Source: Dyadobacter sandarakinus (GTDB taxonomy: Bacteria; Bacteroidota; Bacteroidia; Cytophagales; Spirosomataceae). Taken from it: DNA of 64,000 bases. Each line of letters opens with the position of its first letter. Positions within the stretch are counted from its first letter, which is position 1. This document shows positions 35,564 to 43,978 of the stretch, in pieces. The translations under genes were made by a program, and so were the position numbers. Location: contig NZ_CP056775.1 of assembly GCF_016894445.1 (NCBI RefSeq), forward strand, positions 1,800,001 through 1,864,000, in the 5' to 3' direction. The notes beneath the pieces are model-generated. The model worked only from the letters and a program-made list of their open reading frames with translations. It ran no database searches and was not told where the DNA came from.

Positions 35564-36307
35564 CTAGGATGCGGATAAGGTTGAGAATTGTATAAATCGG
35601 TCGTTGCTGTTCCTGGAAAGCTCCCCCGGCACAACGCCCGCAAACTTTCTTACATCCCGGATGAAGTGGGACTGGTCTGTGAAATCCTGCTCCGGGAACA
35701 ATTTACCGGCTTTCAGGTGCTTGAATGATGCCCTGAAACGCAGGATATCCAGGTAAGCCTTCAATGGAAGACCCAGGTTTTGCTGAAAGTACCGGTTGAT
35801 CTGCCGGCTGCTCCAGTGGCAGGCAGCAGACAGTTCACCGACCGTTGCCGCTCCTTCACTCGCATACAGCAACTCCGCCAGCCGGAGTTTGCGACTGTCC
35901 ACGGCCCCCGGCAGCCTCGCCGACAAGGTATCTGTAAATAGCCTGGCAAATGCTTCAAGCGAATCAAACTGTACATCCGCTCCCCAGAAATCAGCTGGTA
36001 AAAAGCGGATATTATTGGGTAAAACGGGCGCATATGGCTTGAAAAAGAACTCTGCCGCAAGGAACCGGAAGCTGATCGCAAACATGCGCGTGGCCGGCGG
36101 AAAGGCAGCTTTTTGCGCCTTGGTTTCCAAGCCGTGCAGGACAGATGCCGGGTTAGTACCCATATTAAAGGAAACATCCATGCGACCATCAGGCAGTACT
36201 ACAATGTCCAGCGGACTTTCACCCGTATTGGCAATCATCCAGAAGCTGTCGACATAAGGTACCAGGTCTCCCTCTGCCCTTATTTCCTGATAGGTAATGT
36301 GTTCCAA
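35564..36307 (-). CDS. AraC-family transcriptional regulator, TTG start
   Basis: This 247-residue protein has an N-terminal sensing domain (LVPYVDSFWMIANTGES, VLPDGRMDVSFNMG) of a kind common in Bacteroidota AraC regulators, and a C-terminal pair of helix-turn-helices (VGELSAACHWSSRQINRYFQ and DFTDQSHFIRDVRKFAGVVP). No ATG fits; the frame begins with TTG at 36307 followed by EHITYQE, which matches the usual start of this subfamily. It sits directly upstream of the TetX-like gene, which it probably controls. Confidence 0.85.
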   Translation of the reverse strand: MEHITYQEIRAEGDLVPYVDSFWMIANTGESPLDIVVLPDGRMDVSFNMGTNPASVLHGLETKAQKAAFPPATRMFAISFRFLAAEFFFKPYAPVLPNNIRFLPADFWGADVQFDSLEAFARLFTDTLSARLPGAVDSRKLRLAELLYASEGAATVGELSAACHWSSRQINRYFQQNLGLPLKAYLDILRFRASFKHLKAGKLFPEQDFTDQSHFIRDVRKFAGVVPGELSRNSNDRFIQFSTLSAS

Positions 36308-36395
36308 GGTATTTGTGCGGGTTAACTCCTGTGTACTGCACGACGAGCCATTGCCGTGCCCGCAGCGACTAGCCGACCGCTGGTTGCGCCTGGCA

Positions 36396-36953
36396 CTAGG
36401 CCAGCTGCCGGATTACCCGGCAGGGATTGCCGGCTGCAAATACGTCCGCCGGAATATCTTTGGTGACCACACTCCCCGCTCCGATGATGGTGCGGTCTCC
36501 GATGGTCACGCCCGGATTGATGACAGCGCTTCCGCCGATCCAGACGTCTTCACCGATGGTGATCGGTTTGGCAGCTTCCACCCCGGATGCCCGCGTGACA
36601 TGATCAATCGGGTGCGTAGCGGTATATATCTGAACATTGGGACCAAAAAGGGTACGGCTTCCGATGCGGACGTACGTAACATCCAGCACCACACAGTTGA
36701 AGTTGAAAAAAACCCGGTCGCCCACGATGATGTTGCTTCCGTAATCGCAGTAAAAAGGAGGCTGCAGCCAGAGCTCGGTACCCGCATTGGGGATCAGCGC
36801 TTTCAGGATCTCGGCCCTTTTTTCAGGCTCGTCTTCACGGCCATTGTTCAGTTCGAGCAGCAGCAGCCGGGTACGGGTACGCTCTTCTGCCAGTTCAGGG
36901 TCTAGTGCCAGGTACAGCTCGCCGGTGAGCATTTTCTCTTTTTCGGTTTTCAT
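36396..36953 (-). CDS. maltose/galactoside O-acetyltransferase-type enzyme (hexapeptide repeat)
   Basis: This 185-residue enzyme belongs to the LacA/Maa/NodL group of left-handed beta-helix acetyltransferases that use acetyl-CoA on sugars. The N-terminal helix pair (KMLTGELYLALDPELAEER) is followed by hexapeptide coils (IIVGDRVFFNFNCVVLDV, TIGEDVWIGGSAVINPGV, TIIGAGSVVTKDI) and the catalytic histidine in TATHPIDH. The closing GNPCRVIRQL is typical. Substrate unknown; it may detoxify excess sugars. It stands alone between the AraC and CLC genes. Confidence 0.9.
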   Translation of the reverse strand: MKTEKEKMLTGELYLALDPELAEERTRTRLLLLELNNGREDEPEKRAEILKALIPNAGTELWLQPPFYCDYGSNIIVGDRVFFNFNCVVLDVTYVRIGSRTLFGPNVQIYTATHPIDHVTRASGVEAAKPITIGEDVWIGGSAVINPGVTIGDRTIIGAGSVVTKDIPADVFAAGNPCRVIRQLA

Positions 36954-37047
36954 TTATTTATCAGAATTTTAAACATATTAAAAGGTATTTATCAAAAGCA
37001 GAAAACCAGGCCTGCACGTCCATACCGGACTTTTTCAGCAAAACGTC

Positions 37048-38340
37048 TTACAGGTCTGCAATCCTTTTTGCTTCTCTCCTGCGGCTGTCGGGGTACTTGG
37101 AACTGCCTGTTACCTGCGAAACGTAAATGCCGCGGTTCCCTGAGCAGCAGTACGCCACGATGCACGCGACGGCTGCATACACGCCGCATTCCGCCCCGAA
37201 TAGCTCCATCGCCATCAGTGAACAGGCCAGCGGGGTGTTGGCGGCACCGGCAAACACAGCCACAAAGCCAATGCCGGCGAGCAATCCCGAAGGCAGTGGA
37301 ATAAGCCAGGAGAGTGCATTGCCCAGTGTGGCGCCGACGAAAAACAAAGGGGTTACTTCCCCGCCTTTGAAGCCGGCCCCCAGCGTAAGTGCCGTCAGGA
37401 TGATTTTTACGGCAAAATCGTACCAGGGAAGATGTTCAGAGAATGAACTGACAATGGTGGGGATACCAAGTCCGATGTACCGGGTGGTACCTGATGCAAA
37501 AACCAGAGCAGCTACCAGCACACCGCCCACCACCGGCCGGAGGGGCGGCCAGGCAATGTACTTTTTAAAAATGCCTCCTGTAAAATGCGTCAGTTTGCTG
37601 AACAGGGCCGAAGCGAGCCCAAAGGCAACTCCCGCGAGCATGGCCCACAGTACAGGTTCCGCTGCCAGGCCGGGCACGGCGGGAATGTGGTAATGCGTGT
37701 GCCCTGCATTCCAGGCGCGGGTCGAAAGGTCTGCAAAAATGGCTGATGCAAAGGCCGGGAAAATGCCCTCGTACCGCAACCTGCCCACCCAGAAGACTTC
37801 AAGTCCGAAAACAGCGCCCGCGAGGGGTGTCCCGAAAACGGAGCCGAAACCTGCCGCAATCCCCGCGATCAGGATCATCCGCCGATCTTCCTGCCTGAGG
37901 TGGAACAAGCTCGTAAACTGATCGGCGATGGCACCGCCCATCTGCAGGGCGGTACCTTCCCGCCCGGCCGAGCCTCCGAATAAATGCGTGACGAGCGTCC
38001 CGAAAAGTACAAAGGGCACCATTTTCAGGGGAATGATTTCGGCGGGACGATGGATGTTATCCAGCAGCAGGTTATTGCCAGCCTCCACGTCACGACCATA
38101 GTAATGATATATACATCCCACCAGAAAGCCCCCGAGCGGCAGCAGGGCAATGATCCAGATGTGATTTTCGCGCCAGGCCGTGACCAGGTCAAGTGATACC
38201 AGGAAGAATGCGGAAGCCGAACCCACCAGCACGCCGACCAGCCCGGAAAGCAAAAGCCATTTTATCAGAAAAAAAAGCACCGGAAAACGCCTGAGAAGAA
38301 GAACCAGAAACCGCCGGGTGCGAAAACGGGATGGTGACAT
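37048..38340 (-). CDS. CLC-family channel/antiporter, probably the fluoride (CLC-F) type
   Basis: This 430-residue membrane protein has the CLC fold. The gating glutamate is in GGSAGREGTALQMGG, and GGEVTPLFFVGATLGN and FVAVFAGAANTPLACSLMAMELFG are conserved core segments. In place of the chloride-binding GSGIP it has EAGNNLLLDNIHRP, and GREGT replaces GREGP; both changes are, to my knowledge, features of F-/H+ antiporting CLC-F proteins. The ATG at 38340 is used rather than a TTG at 38361. No fluoride riboswitch was recognised upstream. If the type is right, it would export toxic fluoride. Confidence 0.82.
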   Translation of the reverse strand: MSPSRFRTRRFLVLLLRRFPVLFFLIKWLLLSGLVGVLVGSASAFFLVSLDLVTAWRENHIWIIALLPLGGFLVGCIYHYYGRDVEAGNNLLLDNIHRPAEIIPLKMVPFVLFGTLVTHLFGGSAGREGTALQMGGAIADQFTSLFHLRQEDRRMILIAGIAAGFGSVFGTPLAGAVFGLEVFWVGRLRYEGIFPAFASAIFADLSTRAWNAGHTHYHIPAVPGLAAEPVLWAMLAGVAFGLASALFSKLTHFTGGIFKKYIAWPPLRPVVGGVLVAALVFASGTTRYIGLGIPTIVSSFSEHLPWYDFAVKIILTALTLGAGFKGGEVTPLFFVGATLGNALSWLIPLPSGLLAGIGFVAVFAGAANTPLACSLMAMELFGAECGVYAAVACIVAYCCSGNRGIYVSQVTGSSKYPDSRRREAKRIADL

Positions 38341-38358
38341 ATGAGATACCTGTTTTGG

Positions 38359-38366
38359 CAAAGGTA
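38359..38366 (-). promoter_or_regulatory. candidate -7 element upstream of the CLC gene
   Basis: On the - strand TACCTTTG matches the Bacteroidota -7 consensus TAnnTTTG exactly, 19 bp before the CLC start. No TTTG is seen at the -33 distance, so this is tentative. Confidence 0.3.
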
Positions 38367-38581
38367 TAAGAGAAAGCAGGGATTGCCGGAATCATTTTTG
38401 CAGCGATTTTGCCAGTTTCTGCCCGACTTTGCACCGGATTACACAGCCGGCCTGCCACTGCAAGATAGGATGCCTGCTGTTTTCCTGCCTATCTTGGGTG
38501 TTCATTCAGTCAGATATACCTGGTACCGGCGGACTTTCCCGGCTGGTTGCAGCACTTTATTCAATACAAATTATGCTAGTT

Positions 38582-41500
38582 ATGCCCAGGCCTTTTGATT
38601 TTGGTGACACTTCGGAAATGCAGCGCATTGAGCTCGCCCTTGACCTGGCAGGGGTCGGGATGTGGGAGTTTGACGATCGGACCGGCCGGCTCAGCTGGAA
38701 CGGTCAGGCTGCACATCTGCTGGGTTTTTACAATCAGAATCATATCAGTCTTGATATATTAAAAGAGCAGGTGCATCCTGATGACAGGCCGCTGTTTGCA
38801 GCGTGGACAAATTACCTACCGGGTAACGATGCGGCATTTTCCTTTGAATTTCGCTTGAATGGCTCTGACCCAAGCAGGCAGCAGTGGATTTTCTGTAAAG
38901 GAAAAAACCACTTTGACCCAAACCTGAATACCATACGTACCCTCGGTACATTTACAGACATTACCAAAGAGGCCGCGAGCCGGGCAGCGGATGCGGAGCA
39001 GCAGCAGCACGCACGTAGTTTTCAGACGATCGTGGAGCAGGCGCCCATGGCCATCGGACTGCTGACCGGGCCCGACCAGGTTATTGAGCTTGGAAATGAA
39101 AAGATATTTGAAGTGTGGGGCAAATCGCCTGCGATCACAGGCATGAAGCTTGCCGATGCACTGCCCGAAATCAACGATCAGCAGTTTCTTGACCTGCTGG
39201 CGCACGTTTACCAGACGGGCGAATCGTATGCAGGCAGCGGTGTTCCGGCCCGATTGGAGCGCAATAACCGTATGGAGGAGGTGTACTTTGACTTTGTATA
39301 TACGCCCATGCGGACAGGCGACGGATCGGTGAGCGGGGTGATGGTACTTGCGCATGAAGTGACCGGGCAGTACCGGATGCTGAAGGAGCTGGAAGCCAGC
39401 GAGGCAAAGTTCAGGGCGCTCATTGACCAGGCTCCGGTGGCAACCTGTCTTTTTGTGGGCCGGGAAATGGTGGTCGAAATGGCCAATCAGCCCATGATCG
39501 ACTACTGGGGCAAAGATGTTTCCGTAATCGGCAAGCCGCTCCGGGAGATATTGCCCGAACTTGAGGGACAGCCTTTTCTGGATATCCTGGATGACATTCT
39601 CCGTACCGGCGTGGCTTACAGCGCAACAAACGCGGAGGTGGAGCTGGAAGTAGCGGGTAAGCTGGGTACCTATTATTTCAATTTTACGTATAAACCCATT
39701 TTTGACAATACCGGAAATATTTACGGCATCATCAACATGGCGATTGACGTGACCACGCAGGTGCTGGCACAAAGAGCCCTGGAAGAAAGTGAATCCAAGC
39801 TGAGGACTGTGATTGCCTCCGCACCGGCTGCCATCGGCCTTTTTGTGGGGCGCAACCTGATTGTAGAGCTTCCCAACCAGACTTTTATCGACATTGTAGG
39901 AAAAGGCCCTGACATTGCAGGCACACCGCTCAGGGAGGTAATGCCCGAGCTTGAAAGTCAGCCCTTTTTACAAATACTCGACGATGTTTTCACCAGTGGT
40001 GTTACCTACCGGAGCTTTGGGACGCCGGTTGATATTGTGCAGCACGGCGTGATGACACACAATTACTATGATATTACCTACTCCCCGGTGTACGACAAAG
40101 ACGGGCATGTGTATGCGGTGCTGGACATTGCAATCGACGTTTCGGAGCGGGTTAATGTAGAAAAACAGATCCGTGAAAGTCAGCTTCAGCTGCTCGCCCT
40201 TTTTGAACAATCCCCTATTGGTATCGCCATGATCCAGAAGGAAGGCCTGACTTTTACGATGGCCAATCCTTTTTACGGACAAATGGTAGGCAGGCTGCCC
40301 GGAGAAATCATTGGAAAGCCCCTCTTGGAAGCCTTGCCGGAGATTGCCGGGCAGGGCTTTGATACGTTGCTGGATCATGTAATGGAAACGGGCATTCCGT
40401 ACATCTCCAAAGAACAGCCCGTAGATATCAGCTATGACGGTGAGCTGAAAACAATTTATGTAAACCTTGCCTACCAGCCTCAGCGGGACCGGGAAGGGAC
40501 CATTGCCGGTGTACTTGTGGTGGCCACCGACCTCACCGAGCAGGTACTTAGCCGCAAGAAAATAGAAGAAACACAGACCTTTCTTCAGGGTGCGATCGAA
40601 CTTGCCGAGCTGGGCACCTACTCCATCGACCTGAATGCCGGCACACTTCATTATTCGGACCGGCTGAAACACTGGTTCGGACTGCAGCATGAGCGCGTGA
40701 TTACGTTTCAAAAAGTATATGCGGCCATCAGCCGGAGTGACCTGCCCGGGGTGATCGCTGCGGTGAACCGGGCCATTGCGCCGGGTTCCGACGGGCATTA
40801 CGATATGGAATATACCCTTGACGCGGAAAAAACAGGCGCTACCCGCGTGCTGCATTCTCAGGGAAGGGTATTGTACGACAGCCAGGGCCGGCCGCATACG
40901 ATGATCGGTACTGCGCAGGATGTAACCACCCAGCGAAGGATAAAGCTGGCCCTGGAACAGCAGGTCCAGGAGCGTACCGAGGAGCTTGAAGCAACCAATG
41001 AAGAACTTGCCGCATTGAACGAGGAATATGTATCCACCAATGAGGAACTGTCCGAAGCCAACAACATGCTGCAGCAATCCAATGTGAATCTGCAGCAGTT
41101 TGCCTACGTAGCTTCCCACGACCTGCAGGAGCCGCTGCGCAAGATCCAGTCCTTTTCCGACTTACTGGTGAACCGCTACGGGGAGCAGGTGGGCGAAGGC
41201 ATTACTTACCTGCGCAGAATGCAGGGATCTGCCAAACGCATGTCCGACCTGATCGCCGACCTGCTGGCCTTTTCCAGGATTACTGCCCAGAAGGAGGTAC
41301 TGAGTTCCGTATCGCTGACCGGGGTCATCATTGATGCCGTCAGTGATCTCGAACTGGCTATCACCGAGTCGGGTGCGATGGTGCATATCGGCAACCTGCC
41401 CGAGATCAAAGGCGACCCTATGCAGCTGAGCCAGCTTTTTCTCAACCTGCTGAGCAATGCCGTCAAGTTCAGGAAGCCCGGTGTCAGTCCTGTGATTGAA

Positions 41501-41794
41501 ATCACCGGAAGTGTCATCCCCGGTACCGAGCTGCCCAAGTCCGTCAGGGTCGTTCGCCAGACCAGCATGTACCACAGGATTGATGTCGCTGATAATGGAA
41601 TCGGCTTCAACCAGCAGCATGCAGAGCGTATCTTTCAGCTTTTCCAACGTTTACACGGCAAGAGCGAGTATTCCGGAACAGGCATCGGACTGACGATCTG
41701 TGAAAGTGTGGCAGCCAATCACGGCGGCGGCATTTCGGTAACCAGCGAGCCGGGACAAGGCGCTACGTTCAGCATTTTTTTCCCGGGGGGTTAA
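38582..41794 (+). CDS. soluble multi-PAS sensor histidine kinase (six PAS domains)
   Basis: This cytoplasmic kinase of about 1070 residues carries six PAS domains in tandem: a PAS_3-like one at the start (LALDLAGVGMWEFDDRTG), four related PAS_4-like ones (VEQAPMAIGLL, IDQAPVATCLF, IASAPAAIGLF, FEQSPIGIAMI), and another PAS_3-like one (AIELAELGTYSIDLNAG). A coiled coil (ELEATNEELAALNEEY) leads into HisKA with His846 in VASHDLQEPLRKI, then a HATPase (LLSNAVKFRKP, GTGIGLTICES). No membrane helix or receiver is present. The ATG at 38582 is the likeliest start; 38573 is possible. It must pair with an unlinked regulator, perhaps one of the lone receivers. Confidence 0.88.
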   Translation: MPRPFDFGDTSEMQRIELALDLAGVGMWEFDDRTGRLSWNGQAAHLLGFYNQNHISLDILKEQVHPDDRPLFAAWTNYLPGNDAAFSFEFRLNGSDPSRQQWIFCKGKNHFDPNLNTIRTLGTFTDITKEAASRAADAEQQQHARSFQTIVEQAPMAIGLLTGPDQVIELGNEKIFEVWGKSPAITGMKLADALPEINDQQFLDLLAHVYQTGESYAGSGVPARLERNNRMEEVYFDFVYTPMRTGDGSVSGVMVLAHEVTGQYRMLKELEASEAKFRALIDQAPVATCLFVGREMVVEMANQPMIDYWGKDVSVIGKPLREILPELEGQPFLDILDDILRTGVAYSATNAEVELEVAGKLGTYYFNFTYKPIFDNTGNIYGIINMAIDVTTQVLAQRALEESESKLRTVIASAPAAIGLFVGRNLIVELPNQTFIDIVGKGPDIAGTPLREVMPELESQPFLQILDDVFTSGVTYRSFGTPVDIVQHGVMTHNYYDITYSPVYDKDGHVYAVLDIAIDVSERVNVEKQIRESQLQLLALFEQSPIGIAMIQKEGLTFTMANPFYGQMVGRLPGEIIGKPLLEALPEIAGQGFDTLLDHVMETGIPYISKEQPVDISYDGELKTIYVNLAYQPQRDREGTIAGVLVVATDLTEQVLSRKKIEETQTFLQGAIELAELGTYSIDLNAGTLHYSDRLKHWFGLQHERVITFQKVYAAISRSDLPGVIAAVNRAIAPGSDGHYDMEYTLDAEKTGATRVLHSQGRVLYDSQGRPHTMIGTAQDVTTQRRIKLALEQQVQERTEELEATNEELAALNEEYVSTNEELSEANNMLQQSNVNLQQFAYVASHDLQEPLRKIQSFSDLLVNRYGEQVGEGITYLRRMQGSAKRMSDLIADLLAFSRITAQKEVLSSVSLTGVIIDAVSDLELAITESGAMVHIGNLPEIKGDPMQLSQLFLNLLSNAVKFRKPGVSPVIEITGSVIPGTELPKSVRVVRQTSMYHRIDVADNGIGFNQQHAERIFQLFQRLHGKSEYSGTGIGLTICESVAANHGGGISVTSEPGQGATFSIFFPGG

Positions 41795-41801
41795 GCCGTA
41801 C

Positions 41802-42305
41802 TTAAATCTTCCCTGTGCGCTTGTACACGGTTTCTGTGGCTTTGTCTTCTTTTCCTTCCGGGGAAATGTTGTAGGCTGTGACAGTAAGCTGGTCGGGATC
41901 GTTGAGCTGAAATACGGTACGCCAGCCCCATTGCTCGGGGTACTCGGGACTGCCATAACTTCCCAGCACAGTAAAACCGTGGGGTACGGAGTCACCTTCG
42001 GAATGCATGATGGCCGTACCCATGTGAAAGCTGTCTATCCAGGATACCTGAAATCGTGCATTGGCAATGTCATACCCGATTGTAGCGGAGCCTTCAAATG
42101 CATCCCCGCTCAGGCTTCCCTGGTACTGATAGAGCAAAAAACGCCCGCCGAGGATAGGCCGGATGGTGCCCGACATGGGCGATTCGTCAGCAGTCACACC
42201 GGGTTCAAACCAGGTTTTGGTTGTACCTTCCCACACACCGGCCATGGCCTGAATGTGTTGGTGAATGCCGGATTCCAGCGAAATCTCGAATGTTGACTTA
42301 CTCAT
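41802..42305 (-). CDS. DUF1579 family protein
   Basis: This 167-residue protein matches the DUF1579 family, a lipocalin-like beta-barrel of unknown function: a start of the form LAGVWEGTTKTWFEPG, ILGGRFLLYQYQGSLSGDAFEGSA-type strands, and IGYDIANARFQVSWIDSFHMGT. It has no signal peptide. It is convergent with the PAS kinase gene with only 7 bp between stops. Confidence 0.82.
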   Translation of the reverse strand: MSKSTFEISLESGIHQHIQAMAGVWEGTTKTWFEPGVTADESPMSGTIRPILGGRFLLYQYQGSLSGDAFEGSATIGYDIANARFQVSWIDSFHMGTAIMHSEGDSVPHGFTVLGSYGSPEYPEQWGWRTVFQLNDPDQLTVTAYNISPEGKEDKATETVYKRTGKI

Positions 42306-42411
42306 ATCCAGTAGTTTAATCGTGAGCTTCTTAGCTCAAACTTCTGAATTTCGGTGCGGTTTGCCAATTATTCAAACAGATATTTTCCAGCGAAGCCCAT
42401 GCCGTGCCGAT

Positions 42412-42834
42412 TCACATTTCCTTGGAGGGATGCACAGCCAGTGACCAGTAGGTATAAATAGCACTGAGCAGATTTTTTAAACCCTGAAAATCACTCGGTT
42501 TCTTGTAAAAACCCTGTACAAGCGACTGATATGCCTGGTTGATATCCTTCGGCCTGATGACCTCCGACAAGAATATAAACGGAATGGAAAGACCGCGGAT
42601 TGAGTCTTCCTGGTTCAGTGTCTCCCGTAGTTCCAGACCGGACATTCCCGGCAGGTTAAGGTCACAAAGTATGATAAAAGGTTTTGTGTGAGCAGAATTC
42701 AGGTAATCCACCAGCTGTGTGCCGACATTGAAGTAGATTATCTCATTCTCAAACCCAAGCTCGTCGAGGGCGGAGCCGACCAGGTACCGGTCATCATCAT
42801 CCCCGCCGACATATATAATAGGACTCTCCTGCAT
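42412..42834 (-). CDS. single-domain response regulator (Rcp1-like receiver)
   Basis: This 140-residue receiver has no output domain. The acidic cluster is GGDDDD (residues 10-15), the phospho-acceptor Asp58 in ILCDLNLPGMSG, the switch position in FLSE (Ser90), and Lys112 in FYKKPSD. The LCDLNLPG signature and length are like receivers that pair with phytochrome-type or PAS kinases. The orphan six-PAS kinase ends about 600 bp away and is a plausible partner, though not in an operon with it. Confidence 0.87.
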   Translation of the reverse strand: MQESPIIYVGGDDDDRYLVGSALDELGFENEIIYFNVGTQLVDYLNSAHTKPFIILCDLNLPGMSGLELRETLNQEDSIRGLSIPFIFLSEVIRPKDINQAYQSLVQGFYKKPSDFQGLKNLLSAIYTYWSLAVHPSKEM

Positions 42835-42979
42835 TGTTTAGTTTTTTCAATGCACTTAAATAATGATACCCGACCTGCTCAGTACATTCAGTGCGTTCAA
42901 AAGTGGTACTTTTCCTACAAATGCAGGAGAACAGCGGATGGCAATATGTAAGGAGTTTCCCAGCTTACGGCCCACTGAG

Positions 42980-43420
42980 CTACTCCGGAACCACATTTTG
43001 TATCAACTTGTGCAGTAAGGCATGCAGTTGCTGCGCCTCCCCGCTGCTTATACCCAGATGTTCTGCAAGCCGGCCTCCCACCCTGGGAGCTTCCTCCCGC
43101 AGCTGCTTACCCTGGCTGGTCAGCGAAATGATCACGCTGCGTTCATCCTCCCTGGACCGCACCCGGTCGATCAGGCCGGCATCCTGCATTCGTTTGAGGA
43201 GGGGCGTGAGGGTATTGGATTGCAAATAGAGCTTTTCGGACAACACTTTGACGCTTACCGCATCCGTCTCCCATAAAACGAGCAGTACCAGGTACTGCGG
43301 GTAGGTCAATCCCAGCTCGTCCAGCACAGGCTGGTAGCACTGGGTGACGAGCCGGGAAGCCGCATACAAAGGAAAACAAAGCTGGTTTTCGAGTTTCAGC
43401 GATTCTTCGTTTGCCATCAT
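42980..43420 (-). CDS. ohrR: MarR-family peroxide-sensing repressor OhrR
   Basis: This 146-residue dimeric winged-helix repressor senses organic hydroperoxides. Cys15 in ENQLCFPLYAASR is the reactive cysteine at the same position as in Bacillus OhrR, and LGLTYPQYLVLLVLWE is the family signature. The DNA-recognition helix region is LYLQSNTLTPLLKRMQ and the wing holds SREDERSVIISLT. No second conserved cysteine of the Xanthomonas two-Cys type is seen, so it fits the one-Cys class. It lies 15 bp after ohr in the same operon. Confidence 0.93.
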   Translation of the reverse strand: MMANEESLKLENQLCFPLYAASRLVTQCYQPVLDELGLTYPQYLVLLVLWETDAVSVKVLSEKLYLQSNTLTPLLKRMQDAGLIDRVRSREDERSVIISLTSQGKQLREEAPRVGGRLAEHLGISSGEAQQLHALLHKLIQNVVPE

Positions 43421-43435
43421 CGAAAAAGTTTTCGG

Positions 43436-43852
43436 TCAGACCACATTAAGCGCCACATCCACATTGCCGTGGATTGCGTTGGAATACGGACATACCGTAT
43501 GCGTTTTTTCTACCAGCTGACGGGCTTGCTCCTTGTCTATTCCAGGAAGGGAAATTTCGAGGGCAACATCCAGCCTGTACCCACCCTGTCCGTTTGAAAC
43601 CAGTCCGACGGTTGCTTTTACCTGTGAAGGTTCCGTCGGTTTTACCTTAGCCTGCCCCATCACCAAGTTCAGTGCGCTGTCAAAGCAGGCAGCATAGCCG
43701 GCTGCAAACAATTGTTCAGGATTGGTATGGCCGCCCGCCCCGCCCAGTTCTTTGGGTGTACGCACTTCCAGTTCCAGGATACCATCCTCACTTTTCACTT
43801 TTCCATTTCTGCCACCGGTTACTGCCACGGTGGTCTGATACAATGCGCCCAT
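43436..43852 (-). CDS. ohr: organic hydroperoxide resistance peroxidase Ohr
   Basis: This 138-residue OsmC/Ohr-family enzyme reduces organic hydroperoxides with lipoyl or other thiols. The catalytic cysteines are Cys56 (AAGYAACFDSAL) and Cys121 (HTVCPYSNAI); the conserved arginine is in the RTPKELGG block. The ATG at 43852 begins the family N terminus MGALYQTTVAVTGG; an earlier frame start at 43957 overlaps the promoter. It is the first gene of the ohr-ohrR operon and has a readable promoter and operator just upstream. Confidence 0.95.
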   Translation of the reverse strand: MGALYQTTVAVTGGRNGKVKSEDGILELEVRTPKELGGAGGHTNPEQLFAAGYAACFDSALNLVMGQAKVKPTEPSQVKATVGLVSNGQGGYRLDVALEISLPGIDKEQARQLVEKTHTVCPYSNAIHGNVDVALNVV

Positions 43853-43874
43853 TATTTTATATCGTTTAAGATTA

Positions 43875-43888
43875 TATCGTGTACGATA
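43875..43888. promoter_or_regulatory. candidate OhrR operator
   Basis: TATCGT and ACGATA form a perfect 6-2-6 inverted repeat that abuts the -7 element and covers the expected transcription start. TTATATCGT is also repeated directly at 43857-43865 and 43872-43880. The placement fits repression by the OhrR encoded in the same operon. Confidence 0.65.
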
Positions 43889-43920
43889 CAAATATAGGTA
43901 AATGTTGTTGGGATTACAAA
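43889..43920 (-). promoter_or_regulatory. promoter of the ohr-ohrR operon
   Basis: On the - strand TTTG (43920-43917), a 20-bp spacer and TATATTTG (43896-43889) match the Bacteroidota vegetative promoter consensus exactly. The start codon of ohr is about 37 bp downstream of the -7 element. Confidence 0.75.
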
Positions 43921-43978
43921 CTCGTAAATAAATCGCTGGAAAAGTGAGGCCAGGCACATGGGTACGGAAGGCGGCAGA

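Noticed and set aside
38341..38430. Fluoride riboswitch upstream of the CLC gene
   Set aside because: The short leader does not show the conserved crcB-motif blocks on the - strand; with the -7 element 19 bp from the start there is no room for an aptamer.
42899..42913. AAAAGT-GGT-ACTTTT inverted repeat between the receiver and ohrR genes
   Set aside because: The 6-bp arms are short and AT-rich with no adjoining T tract or promoter match; chance occurrence in 64 kb is likely.
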